NCBI RefSeq assembly: GCF_002217755.1
Contig: NZ_BCFL01000019.1
Location: 742,712-806,711 of the forward strand
Direction: 5' to 3'
DNA: 64,000 nt
Source of the DNA: Streptomyces hyaluromycini
Lineage (GTDB): Bacteria > Actinomycetota > Actinomycetes > Streptomycetales > Streptomycetaceae
The position numbers were made by a program, and so were the translations under genes. Position 1 is the first letter of the stretch. Every line of letters begins with the position of its first letter. Shown here piece by piece: positions 41,066 to 49,949 of this stretch. The notes below the pieces were generated by a model. That model was given only the letters and a program-made list of their open reading frames with translations. It did not search any database and was not told the origin of the DNA.

Positions 41066-41893
41066 TCAGCCGGTCGTCGCCCAACTCCCCAGCAGCGCCA
41101 GCCGTTCCGCCGTCTCCGAGCCCGGCTCGGGGGTGTACGCCACGATCGTCTGGTCCGGGTCCGTCGGGACCGTGAGGGTCTCGTAGGGGAGGGTGAGCAG
41201 GCCCGCCACCGGGTGCTGGATGCGTTTCGTGCCGTACGCGCACTCCTTGACCTCGTGGTCCGCCCACAGTCGGCGGAAGTCCGCGCTCTTCAGGGAGAGT
41301 TCGCCGACCAGCGCGGCCATGCGGGGGTCGTCGGGGTGGCGGCCCGCGTCGATGCGCAGGTTGGCGACGGTCTGGGCGGCGACGGCGGCCCAGTCGGGGT
41401 AGAAGCCGGCGGCGGCCGGGTCGAGGAAGACCTGGCGCGGGATGTTCCGCTCGGCCGGGGCGAGGGCGCTGAACCCGTTCACCGCGTCGCCGAGCGCGTT
41501 CCAGGCGAGGACGTCCATCCGGCGGCCCAGCACGAACGCGGGCGTCCGCTCCATGCCGTCCAGCAGCAGCTGTACGCCGGGGCGGACGCGGGGACGGGCC
41601 GGGCGCGCGGTGTTGCCCTTCTTGTGCGGCCGGGCGACCGTCAGCAGGTAGGTGTGCTCGGTCTCGTCCAGCCGCAGCACCCGGGCGATGGCGTCCAGTA
41701 CTGCGTCCGAGACGCTCGGCCCCCGCCCCTGTTCGAGACGGATGTAGTAGTCGACGCTCACCCCCGCCAGCTGTGCCACCTCCTCGCGGCGCAGGCCCGG
41801 TACGCGGCGCCGGCCGTGCGAGGGCAGCCCCACCTCCTCGGGCCGGATGCGGGCACGGCGCGAGCGCAGGAAGTCTCCGAGTTCCCCGTCCAT
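41066..41893 (-). CDS. MmyB-like XRE transcriptional regulator
   Basis: A 275-aa regulator. The HTH at residues 5-80 reads LGDFLRSRRARIRPEEVGLP, VPGLRREEVAQLAGVSVDYYIRLEQGRGPSVS. The C-terminal ligand domain has VLAWNALGDAV and FLDPAAAGFYPDW, the MmyB-like pattern that may bind a fatty acid. It is divergent from an SDR gene, and such pairs usually show the regulator repressing the SDR. Confidence 0.92.
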   Translation of the reverse strand: MDGELGDFLRSRRARIRPEEVGLPSHGRRRVPGLRREEVAQLAGVSVDYYIRLEQGRGPSVSDAVLDAIARVLRLDETEHTYLLTVARPHKKGNTARPARPRVRPGVQLLLDGMERTPAFVLGRRMDVLAWNALGDAVNGFSALAPAERNIPRQVFLDPAAAGFYPDWAAVAAQTVANLRIDAGRHPDDPRMAALVGELSLKSADFRRLWADHEVKECAYGTKRIQHPVAGLLTLPYETLTVPTDPDQTIVAYTPEPGSETAERLALLGSWATTG

Positions 41894-41927
41894 GGGTTCG
41901 ATCGTAGGGGAGTCGCGTCCTCCCAAC

Positions 41928-41964
41928 CTGGTTCTGCCAGACCCAGGAAAAGCTCAGCCCTGGG
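41928..41964. promoter_or_regulatory. candidate operators in regulator-SDR divergent region
   Basis: CTGG-TTCTG-CCAG at 41928-41940 and CCCAGG-N11-CCTGGG at 41942-41964 are adjacent inverted repeats between divergent genes. Confidence 0.6.
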
Positions 41965-42039
41965 TAGGCCGCCCGGACCCGGCGAGTGTGGAGACACGCC
42001 ACCGGGGCGGTCCCGGCGGCACTGACCAGGGAGTACCTC

Positions 42040-42801
42040 ATGTCGTACGACAACCTGTCCGGCCGTACCGCCGTCGTGACCGGCGCCGCCAGCGGGATCG
42101 GGGCGGCCGTCGCCGTGCGGCTTGCGGAGTCGGGCGCCCGGGTGGCGCTGCTCGCCCGGCGCGCGGACCGGCTGGAGACGGTCGTGGCGAAGATCCGGGC
42201 GAACGGCGGGGAGGCCCTCGCCGTGGTCGCCGACGTCACCGACGGCGCGTCGGTCCAGGCCGCGGCCGACACCGTGCACGCGGCCTACGGGAGCGTCGAC
42301 CTCGTTGTCAACAACGCCGGCGTCATGCTGCCCAACCCCGTCGACGACGGCCGTATCGACGAGTGGCAGCGCATGCTCGACACCAACGTGACCGGTGTGC
42401 TGCGGGTGCTGCGGGCCTTCACCGGGGACCTGGTGGAAGCCGCGGCAAAGGGCCGTACCGCCGATCTCGTCAACGTGTCGTCCATCGGCGCGCACGTCGT
42501 CTTCCCCACCTTCGCGGTGTACGGCGCCACCAAGGCCGCCGTCACCTTCCTCTCGCAGGCCCTGCGCGCCGAGTTCGGGCCGCGTGACGTGCGGGTCACC
42601 AACGTCGAGCCGGGTCTGACGGACACCGAACTCGGCACCCACATCGACGGCGAGGAGCTGCGCGAGCAGGTGGCGGGCATGTTCGACGGGATGGGCGCAC
42701 TGGCCGCCGAGGACCTCGCAGACCTGGTCGGCTATGTGGCGAGCCGCCCGCGGCACGTCAACCTGCGGCAGGTCGTCGTCCAGCCGACCCGGCAGGTGTG
42801 A
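42040..42801 (+). CDS. SDR family oxidoreductase
   Basis: A 253-aa classical short-chain dehydrogenase: cofactor motif TGAASGIGAAVA, NNAG at about residue 92, catalytic Ser in VNVSSIG and YGATK with Tyr and Lys. Arg after the second strand (ARRADRL) suggests NADP. The C-terminal VVVQPTRQV is common in SDRs close to YdfG. The substrate is unknown. It is probably controlled by the divergent MmyB-like regulator. Confidence 0.92.
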   Translation: MSYDNLSGRTAVVTGAASGIGAAVAVRLAESGARVALLARRADRLETVVAKIRANGGEALAVVADVTDGASVQAAADTVHAAYGSVDLVVNNAGVMLPNPVDDGRIDEWQRMLDTNVTGVLRVLRAFTGDLVEAAAKGRTADLVNVSSIGAHVVFPTFAVYGATKAAVTFLSQALRAEFGPRDVRVTNVEPGLTDTELGTHIDGEELREQVAGMFDGMGALAAEDLADLVGYVASRPRHVNLRQVVVQPTRQV

Positions 42802-42806
42802 CCGGC

Positions 42807-43214
42807 TCAGTCCTCCCGGTCGGGGCGGTGGAACAGGCCGGGGTTGAGGCGGACGGCCTGGGTCGCGTTGACGCCGACGATGCCGATCCAGGTGACGACC
42901 ACGCCCGTCATGCCGCCGAACGCGCCGCTGATCGCCGAGAGCGGGATCGCCAGCACCAGCGAGACGATCCCGAAGCCGAACCGCTCGCCCCAGGAGTCGG
43001 TGCCCTTCGGCCTGCGGGCCCCCCGGGCCGCCTGCATCTGCTGCTCGGCCAGACCCCGGCGCAGCCGGCGCTCCACCGCGGTGTCGATCCGCTGGTCGAT
43101 CTTCTCCAGGAAGGAGTCGACCAGTTCCGACTCGTACTCCGGCCCCAGGTCCCTGCGGGCGTGCAGGGTGGCGGCGAGATCCTTCTTCAGCTCGGTGTCG
43201 TGAACGTCCGTCAT
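42807..43214 (-). CDS. small membrane protein
   Basis: A 135-aa protein. The N-terminal half is charged and helical (ELVDSFLEKIDQRIDTAVERRLRRGLAEQQ) and the C-terminal half has two hydrophobic helices (FGIVSLVLAIPLSAISGAFGG and VVTWIGIVGVNATQAV). No function is known. It ends five bases from the convergent SDR stop. Confidence 0.8.
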   Translation of the reverse strand: MTDVHDTELKKDLAATLHARRDLGPEYESELVDSFLEKIDQRIDTAVERRLRRGLAEQQMQAARGARRPKGTDSWGERFGFGIVSLVLAIPLSAISGAFGGMTGVVVTWIGIVGVNATQAVRLNPGLFHRPDRED

Positions 43215-43289
43215 GACGTCCACCGTAGGGGCCGCGAGAGCCCGTCGCACTGGGGCAGTCCCCCGCATCCGGCGGGGGGTCCGCCGCCC

Positions 43290-43913
43290 TCAGGGCAGCA
43301 GCGACACCAGCCCGCTGCCGGCGTCGAACCGGGCCGCGACCACCGATGCCCCCGCGAACCCGGAGTCCGCCCGGATCGCGTCCCGCGCCCACACCGTCTG
43401 GGCCCGCATGGCGTGTTCGGCCCAGTCGCCGGGCAGCGCCCTGGTACGCAGGGCGGCCGGCGCGATCTCGGCGGCGAGGAGTTCCAGGTGACCGGGGACG
43501 GGCGCACCGGTGCGCAGCCGGGCGAGGGTGGCGGCGACGGCCCCGCAGCCCTCGTGACCGAGCACCACGACCAGCGGGACGCGCAGTTCCTGCACGCCGT
43601 ACTGGAGGGAACCGAGCACCGCCTCGTCCAGCACCTGCCCGGCCGTCCTTATGCACAGCAGGTCGCCGAGGCCCTGGTCGAAGACCAGTTCCGGGGCGGC
43701 CTCGGAGTCGATGCAGCCGAGCACCACCGCGAACGGGTGCGGTGCGGCGGCCCGGCCGCGGCGGTGGCGGCCGGTGGCGTACCGCCGGTTGCCCTGGAGC
43801 AGTTCGTCGAGGGCCGCGCTCGCCGAGGCGGGCAGGACGGCCGCCGACGAGAGGGCGACGGCCGGCGCGCCGACGGCGGTGGCCGTCGGAAGAGCCCTGG
43901 GGTTCGAGGCCAT
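43290..43913 (-). CDS. beta-carbonic anhydrase-like protein lacking the dyad Arg
   Basis: A 207-aa member of the beta class (CO2 to bicarbonate, zinc). The zinc Cys and Asp are in VLGCIDSEAAPELVFDQGLGD and the His and second Cys in LGHEGCGAV. The family normally has CxDSR, where Arg forms a dyad with Asp; here Arg is replaced by Glu and the following residues are altered (EAAP for RVPP). An Ala-rich N-terminus could be a weak signal. Zinc binding is likely, activity is doubtful. Confidence 0.85.
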   Translation of the reverse strand: MASNPRALPTATAVGAPAVALSSAAVLPASASAALDELLQGNRRYATGRHRRGRAAAPHPFAVVLGCIDSEAAPELVFDQGLGDLLCIRTAGQVLDEAVLGSLQYGVQELRVPLVVVLGHEGCGAVAATLARLRTGAPVPGHLELLAAEIAPAALRTRALPGDWAEHAMRAQTVWARDAIRADSGFAGASVVAARFDAGSGLVSLLP

Positions 43914-44062
43914 GACGCTTCCTCAGGTGCTGGCGCGGATGGTTCTCATCACTGTACGCGGCGGAAACGTTACGTTCGGTGGTGGTTTAACGGCTCTTGG
44001 CCGGATCATCGCCCGCGCGATACCGACGCGGTGGCGGGTGCCGGGTGGCCGGTGATCGGCGG

Positions 44063-44992
44063 TCAGGCCAGTCCGTGCTGCTTCGCGTACGCGGCCGCCA
44101 CGTCCTCCGGGTCCTTCTTGTCGTTGTCCACCTGGCTGTTGAGCTGGGTGAGCTGCTCGGTGGTGAGGACGTTGCCCAGCCGGGCCAGGGCCTTGCGGAC
44201 CGTGTCGTCGGCCTTGCGGTCGGCGATCAGCGGGACGATGTGCTGGCTGGGGATCAGGTTCTTGGGGTCGCTCAGCACCACCCAGTCGTCGGCCGCGATG
44301 TCCGTGTCGGTGGTGAACAGGTTCGCCACGTCCACGTCGCCCTTCTTCAGCGCGCCCTTGACCAGCGGCCCGTCCGAGTCGAGCGACTTGAACTCCTTGA
44401 ACTGGACGCCGTACACCTCCTGGAGGCCGACCGCGCCCACCCGGCGCTTCTTCACCTCGGGCGCGGCTCCGATGACCAGCCTGCCGTTCTGCTTGGCCAG
44501 GTCGGCGAGGGAGGTCAGGCCGTACTTCTGCGCGGTCGCCCGGGTGACGACGAAGCAGTCGGAGTCGGCGGCCTGTCCGTACGGCAGCACCTGGAGGCCG
44601 GCGGGCAGCGCCAGGGTGAGCGCGTTCTGCATGGTGCCCGGCTCGGCGGAGGCGTCCTTGGGCGCGAGGTAGTTGAGGAGGGCGCCCTGGTACTCGGGCA
44701 GCAGGTCGATGTCGCCGGCCTTGAGCGCCGGGATCACGATCTCCCGGGTGCCGAGGTTCGGGCGGACCTTCACCTTCACGCCGGCCTGCTGGAGCACGGC
44801 CGCGTAGAGGTAGCCGAGCACCTGGTTCTCGGTGAAGTTGGCGGTGCCGATGGTGATCCCGCCCTTGCTGGAGCCGCCGCCGGCGGTCGAGCCGCTGCTC
44901 TCGTTCAGGGAGGTGATGCCGCCGGAGCAGGCGGCGAGGGCGGGGACGGAGGCCGCTGCGAAGAGGCCGCCGAGGAGAGTACGTCGGTTCAT
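44063..44992 (-). CDS. osmoprotectant ABC transporter substrate-binding lipoprotein
   Basis: A 309-aa lipoprotein with lipobox LAAC near residue 21. The mature part (ITIGTANFTENQVLGYLYAA, DIDLLPEYQGALLNYL, DVDVANLFTTDTDIAADDW) is of the OpuAC/ProX type that binds glycine betaine, choline or related compounds outside the cell. It is the last gene of the reverse-strand ABC operon ATPase-permease-permease-binding protein. Confidence 0.92.
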   Translation of the reverse strand: MNRRTLLGGLFAAASVPALAACSGGITSLNESSGSTAGGGSSKGGITIGTANFTENQVLGYLYAAVLQQAGVKVKVRPNLGTREIVIPALKAGDIDLLPEYQGALLNYLAPKDASAEPGTMQNALTLALPAGLQVLPYGQAADSDCFVVTRATAQKYGLTSLADLAKQNGRLVIGAAPEVKKRRVGAVGLQEVYGVQFKEFKSLDSDGPLVKGALKKGDVDVANLFTTDTDIAADDWVVLSDPKNLIPSQHIVPLIADRKADDTVRKALARLGNVLTTEQLTQLNSQVDNDKKDPEDVAAAYAKQHGLA

Positions 44993-45002
44993 CGAGGGGT
45001 CC

Positions 45003-45701
45003 CTAGGCAGTGCGGGTGGGGGTGCCCCCGCGCGAGTCTGTTCGAGCGTGGGGGAGGAAGAGGAAGCGCTGGAGGGTGCTCAGGAGCAGGTCGAGGACGA
45101 CGGCGACGACCGCGACCAGCACCGCGCCGCCGAGCACCTGGACGAGGTCGCGCTGGGCGAGTCCGTCGAAGACGTAGCGGCCGAGGCCGCCGAACGAGAC
45201 GTACGCGGCGATGGTGGCCGTGGCCACGACCTGGATGAGCGCGAGCCGCAGGCCCGTCATGATCAGGGGGAGCGCGAGGGGCAGCTCGACCTGGAAGAGG
45301 ACCTGGTGGCCGCGCATGCCCTGGCCGCGGGCCGCGTCCTTCACGTCCGGGTCGACGGCGGTCATGCCGGCGTAGGTGTTGGTGACGATCGCCGGGACGG
45401 CGAGGGCGACCAGTGCCACGTACACCGGCAGCATCGACAGGCCGCCGGCCAGGAAGACCAGCACCACCAGGCCGACGGTCGGCAGCGCGCGGCCGAAGGA
45501 CGCCAGGTTGATGGCGACGAACGCGCCCTTGCCGGTGTGCCCGATCAGCAGGCCGAGCGGGAGGCCGATCGCGGCCGCGATGAGGGTCGCGAGGAGCGAG
45601 TACTGGAGGTGCTCGCCGAGTCGGTGGGCGATGCCGTCGGAGCCGGCCCACTGGGAGCCGCTGGTCAGCCAGGTGCCCAGGTTCTTGAAGAGTTCGAACA
45701 T
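45003..45701 (-). CDS. osmoprotectant ABC transporter permease
   Basis: A 232-aa protein with five to six membrane helices and the EAA-type cytoplasmic loop (DAARGQGMRGHQVLFQVELPLA). It starts one base after the stop of the preceding permease gene. The C-terminal LPHARTDSRGGTPTRTA is encoded by a dispersed GGGGGTNCCCCC palindrome (45017-45056) and appears to be an insertion-derived tail. Confidence 0.92.
   Translation of the reverse strand: MFELFKNLGTWLTSGSQWAGSDGIAHRLGEHLQYSLLATLIAAAIGLPLGLLIGHTGKGAFVAINLASFGRALPTVGLVVLVFLAGGLSMLPVYVALVALAVPAIVTNTYAGMTAVDPDVKDAARGQGMRGHQVLFQVELPLALPLIMTGLRLALIQVVATATIAAYVSFGGLGRYVFDGLAQRDLVQVLGGAVLVAVVAVVLDLLLSTLQRFLFLPHARTDSRGGTPTRTA
45017..45056. repeat. 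palindromic repeat at the 3' end of the permease gene
   Basis: TGGGGGTGCCCCCGCGCGAG, a TCTGTT spacer, then CGAGCGTGGGGGAG. It replaces the natural end of the permease reading frame. Confidence 0.75.
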
Positions 45702-45702
45702 G

Positions 45703-46344
45703 TCAGGCTCGCCTCCGCCGCCACGGGGTCAGTACGTACTGGAGGGCCACCAGCAGCGCGTCCGCGACCACGGCGAGCAGGATCGTGAGGACCACGCCCA
45801 CGATCACCGGGGTCGGGAAGTCGCGCTGGAAGCCGTCGGTGAAGAGCTGGCCGAGGCCGCCGTCGCCGATGTAGGTGGCGACGCTCACCAGCGAGATGGA
45901 CATGACCGTGGCGATCCGGACGCCCGCCATGATCACGGGGAGGGCCAGCGGGAGTTCGACGGTGAGGAGCGTGCGCAGCGGGCGGGTGCCCATCGCCTTC
46001 GCCGCCTCCTTGGTCTTCGCGGGGACCGAGTCCAGGCCCTCGACCGTGTTCCTGAGCAGCACGACCAGCGTGTAGACGGTCAGGCCGATGACGGTCGTGG
46101 TGCGGGTCAGGCCGCTGACCGGGAGCAGCAGCACGAAGATCGCGATCGACGGGATCGTGAAGAGCACGTTGGACAGGCCGAGCAGGAAGCCGCGCAGCGG
46201 GCGGACCCGGTGGGCGACCACCGCGAGCGGCAGCGAGATGAGCAGGCCGAAGAAGACGGCGGTCATCGCGGCCTGGAGATGGGAGAGGGTGAGGCTGGTG
46301 AGGTCGTCGGTGTGGTCGCCGATCCACGACCAGTCGATGGTCAT
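45703..46344 (-). CDS. osmoprotectant ABC transporter permease
   Basis: A 213-aa membrane protein starting at ATG 46344. The permease loop reads TKEAAKAMGTRPLRTLLTVELP. It pairs with the next permease to form the channel. The ATG overlaps the stop of the ATPase gene (ATGA at 46341-46344), showing tight co-translation. Confidence 0.93.
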   Translation of the reverse strand: MTIDWSWIGDHTDDLTSLTLSHLQAAMTAVFFGLLISLPLAVVAHRVRPLRGFLLGLSNVLFTIPSIAIFVLLLPVSGLTRTTTVIGLTVYTLVVLLRNTVEGLDSVPAKTKEAAKAMGTRPLRTLLTVELPLALPVIMAGVRIATVMSISLVSVATYIGDGGLGQLFTDGFQRDFPTPVIVGVVLTILLAVVADALLVALQYVLTPWRRRRA

Positions 46345-47378
46345 GCCGCCACCACCCGGGCCGCGCTGTGCGCCTGACCGGCGTGGACGTGGATGTCGTC
46401 GCGGGACGAGACGCCGGTGAGGACGCCGGCCGCGTCGACCCGGGCGACCAGTCCGGTCGGGGAGGCGATCGACTCGTTCAGCGCCGCGAGCAGTGAGTCG
46501 CCGTCCGTCAGCGGCCGTACGGGGAGTTCGGCGTCCTTCGAGGCCCAGTGCAGGGGCTTGCCCGCCGGGTCCAGGACGAGGGTCCAGGTGCCGCCCTGGG
46601 GTGCCGGGCCCTGGGGGACGTCGGCGAGGGTCTGCAGGGACAGCAGCTTCAGGCCCCGTTCCGCGCCGAGGAAGTCGGCCACGAAGTCGTCCGCGGGCCC
46701 GGCCAGCAGTTCGGCGGGCGGGGCGCACTGGACGAGGTGGCCGCCGGTGCGGAAGATCGCGATCCGGTCGCCGAGCCGGACGGCCTCGTCGACGTCATGG
46801 GTGACGAAGACGATGGTCTTGTTCAACTCCTTCTGGAGCCGGAGCAGTTCGTCCTGGAGCTGGGTGCGGACCACCGGGTCGACGGCGCCGAACGGCTCGT
46901 CCATCAGCAGCACGGGCGGGTCGGCGGCGAGCGCGCGGGCCACGCCGACGCGCTGCTGCTGGCCGCCGGAGAGCTGGTGCGGGTAGCGCTTGCCGGCGTC
47001 GGCGGCGAGGCCGACGGTCTCCAGGAGCTCGGCGGCGCGGGCGCGGGCCTTCTTCCGGTTCCAGCCGAGCAGCAGCGGGACGGTGGCGATGTTGTCCAGC
47101 ACCGTGCGGTGCGGGAAGAGGCCTGCCTGCTGGATGACGTACCCGATGGAGCGGCGCAGCTCGGCGGCGTCCTGCTGGGTGACGTCCCTGCCGTTCACCT
47201 TGATCGTGCCGGAGGTCGGCTCGACCATTCGGTTGATCATCCGCAGGGTGGTGGTCTTGCCGCATCCGGAGGAGCCGACCAGGACGGTGACCCCGCCCTC
47301 CGGCATCTCCAGGGAGAGATCGTGGACTGCTGTCGTGCCGTTGGGGAAGCGCTTGTGGACCGCGTCGAACTGGATCAT
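46341..47378 (-). CDS. osmoprotectant ABC transporter ATP-binding protein with CBS domain
   Basis: A 345-aa ATPase with Walker A GSSGCGKTT, signature LSGGQQQRVGVARAL, Walker B PVLLMDEPFGAVD and VFVTHDVDEAVRLGD. A CBS-like region follows near residues 280-335 (DGDSLLAALNESIASPTGLV), which in OpuA-type transporters senses ionic strength. It leads the operon and starts at ATG 47378 behind AGGGAC. Confidence 0.93.
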   Translation of the reverse strand: MIQFDAVHKRFPNGTTAVHDLSLEMPEGGVTVLVGSSGCGKTTTLRMINRMVEPTSGTIKVNGRDVTQQDAAELRRSIGYVIQQAGLFPHRTVLDNIATVPLLLGWNRKKARARAAELLETVGLAADAGKRYPHQLSGGQQQRVGVARALAADPPVLLMDEPFGAVDPVVRTQLQDELLRLQKELNKTIVFVTHDVDEAVRLGDRIAIFRTGGHLVQCAPPAELLAGPADDFVADFLGAERGLKLLSLQTLADVPQGPAPQGGTWTLVLDPAGKPLHWASKDAELPVRPLTDGDSLLAALNESIASPTGLVARVDAAGVLTGVSSRDDIHVHAGQAHSAARVVAA

Positions 47379-47450
47379 GAGATGTCCCTTGCCCGGCTGT
47401 ATAACGTCATGCAGAGTTCTCGGTAGGTGAATAGGTTGTCAACGGTCTCG

Positions 47451-47468
47451 CGTTAATCCGAGGTAACG
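47451..47468. promoter_or_regulatory. inverted repeat upstream of ammonia-lyase gene
   Basis: CGTTA-N8-TAACG lies 50 bp before the lyase start and between divergent genes. It is a possible operator for the RpiR regulator encoded downstream. Confidence 0.45.
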
Positions 47469-47519
47469 GATGACCGCAACGCAAGATCGGGTGTCCGGAT
47501 TGAGGGGAGTTTGGGCGTG

Positions 47520-49028
47520 ATGTCGTCTCGCATTGTGGACACTTCCGGAATCACGCATTCCGGCCTGGTGGTCCTCGACGGCATCGGCATGGGCGTCGAG
47601 GACGTCGTACGCCTCGCCGACGGCACCGCCCGCCCGGTCCCGGGCACCGAGGCGATGCGCCGCGCGGAGGAGTCCTGGAACGCCGCCCGGCAGATCGCCG
47701 CCACCGGCCGCGTCTACGGCCGCTCCACCGGCGTCGGCGCCAACCGGAACGAGGACGTGCCCACCGAGGCCGCCGCCGGCCACGGACTGCGGCTGCTGCG
47801 CAGCCATGCCGGCGCGATCGGGGACGAGCTGCCCGCCCGGCAGGTCCGCGCGATGCTCGCGGTCCGGGCCAACCAGCTGCTGGCGGGCGGCGCGGGCCTC
47901 AGGCCGACCGTCGTGACGGCCCTGTGCGAGGCGCTGGAGTCGGGCGCGTACCCGGTGGTCAACGAGTTCGGCTCGGTCGGCACCGGGGACATCGCGGCGC
48001 TCGCCCAGGTGGGCCTCGCCCTGGTGGGGGAGCACCCCTGGCGGGGCTCCGGCGCGCCGGCATCCCAGCCACTGGACAACAACGACGCCCTCGCCCTGAT
48101 CAGCAGCAACGCCCTCACCCTCGGCCAGTCCGCGCTCGCCCTGCACGAGCTGCGCGGGCTGATCGAGGCCACCCAGGTCGTGGCGGCCCTCTCACTGCTC
48201 GCCGTCGACGGCTCCCACGAGGCGTTCGCAGCGCCCGTGCACGCGGCCCGCCCGCACCGCGGCAGCGTCGAGGTCGCCCGCCGGATGCGGGAGCTGATCG
48301 GCGCCGCCGACCGGCCGACCCCGCCGCTCGGCCGGATCCAGGACCCCTACGGCTTCCGCTGCCTGCCCCAGATCCACGGCCCGGCCCATGACGCGGCCGA
48401 CGCCCTGGAGCAGGTCCTCGCCATCGAGATCAACGCGGCCGCCGAGAACCCCCTGATCTCGGTCGAGGACCTGGCCGCCTACCACCATGGCGGCTTCTAC
48501 CAGGCCCAACTCGCCCTCGCCCTGGACCACTTCCGGCTCGCCGTCACCCAGGTCGCCCGCCTGTCCACGTCCCGCCTCTCCTCCCTCAACGAGCCGGCCT
48601 TCACCCGCCTGCGCCCCTTCCTCGCCGACCAGGAGCCCGCCTCCTCCGGCGTGATGATCCTGGAGTACGCCGCCGGCGCCGCCCTCGGCGACCTGCGCGC
48701 CTTCTCCGCGCCCGCCTCCCTCGGGCACGCTGTACTCTCCCGAGGCGTCGAGGAGCAGGCCAGTTTCGCCTCGCTCGCCGCCCGTCAAACGCTGCGCGCC
48801 TGCCGTGCGTACCGTCTGGTGGTCGGCTGCGAACTCGTCGCCGCCGTACGGGCGCTGCGCCAGCGCGACCTGAAGCCCGAACCCGGGCTCGGGGCGGGCA
48901 GGGCGCTGGAGCTCGCCGAGGCGGCGCTGGAGGCGGACCCGGCCGACCGGCCGCTCACGGACGACGTCACGGCGGCGGCCGGGCTGCTCGACCGGTTCAC
49001 GGACATCTGGAGGGGGAGCACGTCATGA
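47520..49028 (+). CDS. aromatic amino acid ammonia-lyase-like protein with altered MIO motif
   Basis: A 502-aa protein of the histidine/phenylalanine ammonia-lyase fold. The active-site Tyr is in VYGRSTGVGANRNE and the central helix has AENPLIS. Where HutH has GSVGASGD, this protein reads FGSVGTGDIAALAQ, one residue shorter and with Thr-Gly in place of the Ala-Ser-Gly that forms the MIO cofactor. ATG 47520 is used; GTG 47517 is possible with GAGGGGAG seven bases upstream. It is coupled to an RpiR regulator. It is probably not the main HutH. Confidence 0.85.
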   Translation: MSSRIVDTSGITHSGLVVLDGIGMGVEDVVRLADGTARPVPGTEAMRRAEESWNAARQIAATGRVYGRSTGVGANRNEDVPTEAAAGHGLRLLRSHAGAIGDELPARQVRAMLAVRANQLLAGGAGLRPTVVTALCEALESGAYPVVNEFGSVGTGDIAALAQVGLALVGEHPWRGSGAPASQPLDNNDALALISSNALTLGQSALALHELRGLIEATQVVAALSLLAVDGSHEAFAAPVHAARPHRGSVEVARRMRELIGAADRPTPPLGRIQDPYGFRCLPQIHGPAHDAADALEQVLAIEINAAAENPLISVEDLAAYHHGGFYQAQLALALDHFRLAVTQVARLSTSRLSSLNEPAFTRLRPFLADQEPASSGVMILEYAAGAALGDLRAFSAPASLGHAVLSRGVEEQASFASLAARQTLRACRAYRLVVGCELVAAVRALRQRDLKPEPGLGAGRALELAEAALEADPADRPLTDDVTAAAGLLDRFTDIWRGSTS

Positions 49029-49867
49029 ACGTGACCGACAGCCCTGCAACACGGTTGCAGGCGCTCTTCGAGGGGCACCGGCTCACGCCGACCCAGCGGC
49101 GCATCGCGCACAGCATGGTGCGGCGCGCCGCCGACGTGCCCTTCCTGTCCAGTGTGGAGCTGGCCGAACTGGCCGGGGTCAGCCAGCCCTCCGTCACCCG
49201 CTTCGCGGTCGCCCTCGGCTTCGACGGCTACCCGGCGCTGCGCAAGCACCTGCGCGAGGTCGTGCCGCCCGAGCAGGCGGCCGGTTCCGGGTCGTACAAC
49301 GAGTACCAGCAGGCCGTCGAGGCCGAGATCGAGAACCTCCGGCACCTCGCCGAGGTGCTCGCCGACCCGCGCCCGGTGCAGCAGGCGGGACGGCTGTTGG
49401 CCGCGTCCCGGCCGCTGCCGGTGCTCGGGCTGCGCGCGGCCGCCTCGCAGGCGTACGGCTTCGCCTACTTCGCCGCCAAGGTGCACCCGGACGTCCGGCT
49501 GCTCAACGAGGGCGGCACGATGATCCACGACCGCATCGACGCGGCCGTCCTCGCCGGCGCCACGGCCCTGCTGTGCTTCGCGCTGCCCCGGCATCCCCGC
49601 GAGGTCGTCGACACCCTCGGCTATGCGAAGGAGGCCGGGCTGACCGTGGTCACCGTCGCCGACTCCGCCTTCGCGCCCGTCGCCAAGGTCTCCGACCTGC
49701 TGCTGCCGGCCGCCGTGGGCACCGGGCTCGCCTTCGATACCGCGTGCGCGCCGATGCTGCTCGGCCGGGTGCTCCTGGAGGCGATGTGCGACGACCTGCC
49801 GGACGCACAGGCCCGCCTGGAGGAGTTCGACACCCGGGCGGCGGCGCGGGGTCTTTTCGTCGAGTAG
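49025..49867 (+). CDS. RpiR/MurR-family transcriptional regulator
   Basis: A 280-aa regulator. The N-terminal HTH (LTPTQRRIAHSMVRRAADVP, VELAELAGVSQPSVTRFAVALGF) is followed by a SIS domain (PLPVLGLRAAASQAYGFAY, LCFALPRHPREVVDTLGYAKEAG) that in this family binds phosphosugars. Its ATG overlaps the lyase stop (ATGA at 49025-49028). Coupling to an amino-acid lyase suggests that it senses a product of that reaction rather than a sugar, but this is not shown. Confidence 0.92.
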   Translation: MNVTDSPATRLQALFEGHRLTPTQRRIAHSMVRRAADVPFLSSVELAELAGVSQPSVTRFAVALGFDGYPALRKHLREVVPPEQAAGSGSYNEYQQAVEAEIENLRHLAEVLADPRPVQQAGRLLAASRPLPVLGLRAAASQAYGFAYFAAKVHPDVRLLNEGGTMIHDRIDAAVLAGATALLCFALPRHPREVVDTLGYAKEAGLTVVTVADSAFAPVAKVSDLLLPAAVGTGLAFDTACAPMLLGRVLLEAMCDDLPDAQARLEEFDTRAAARGLFVE

Positions 49868-49949
49868 GCGGCTTTAAGACTCGTCTCACGTTCGCTGGTT
49901 AGCGTCCCGCCATACGGACTGGGCCGACACCGGCGAGGAGGCTGCGGAC

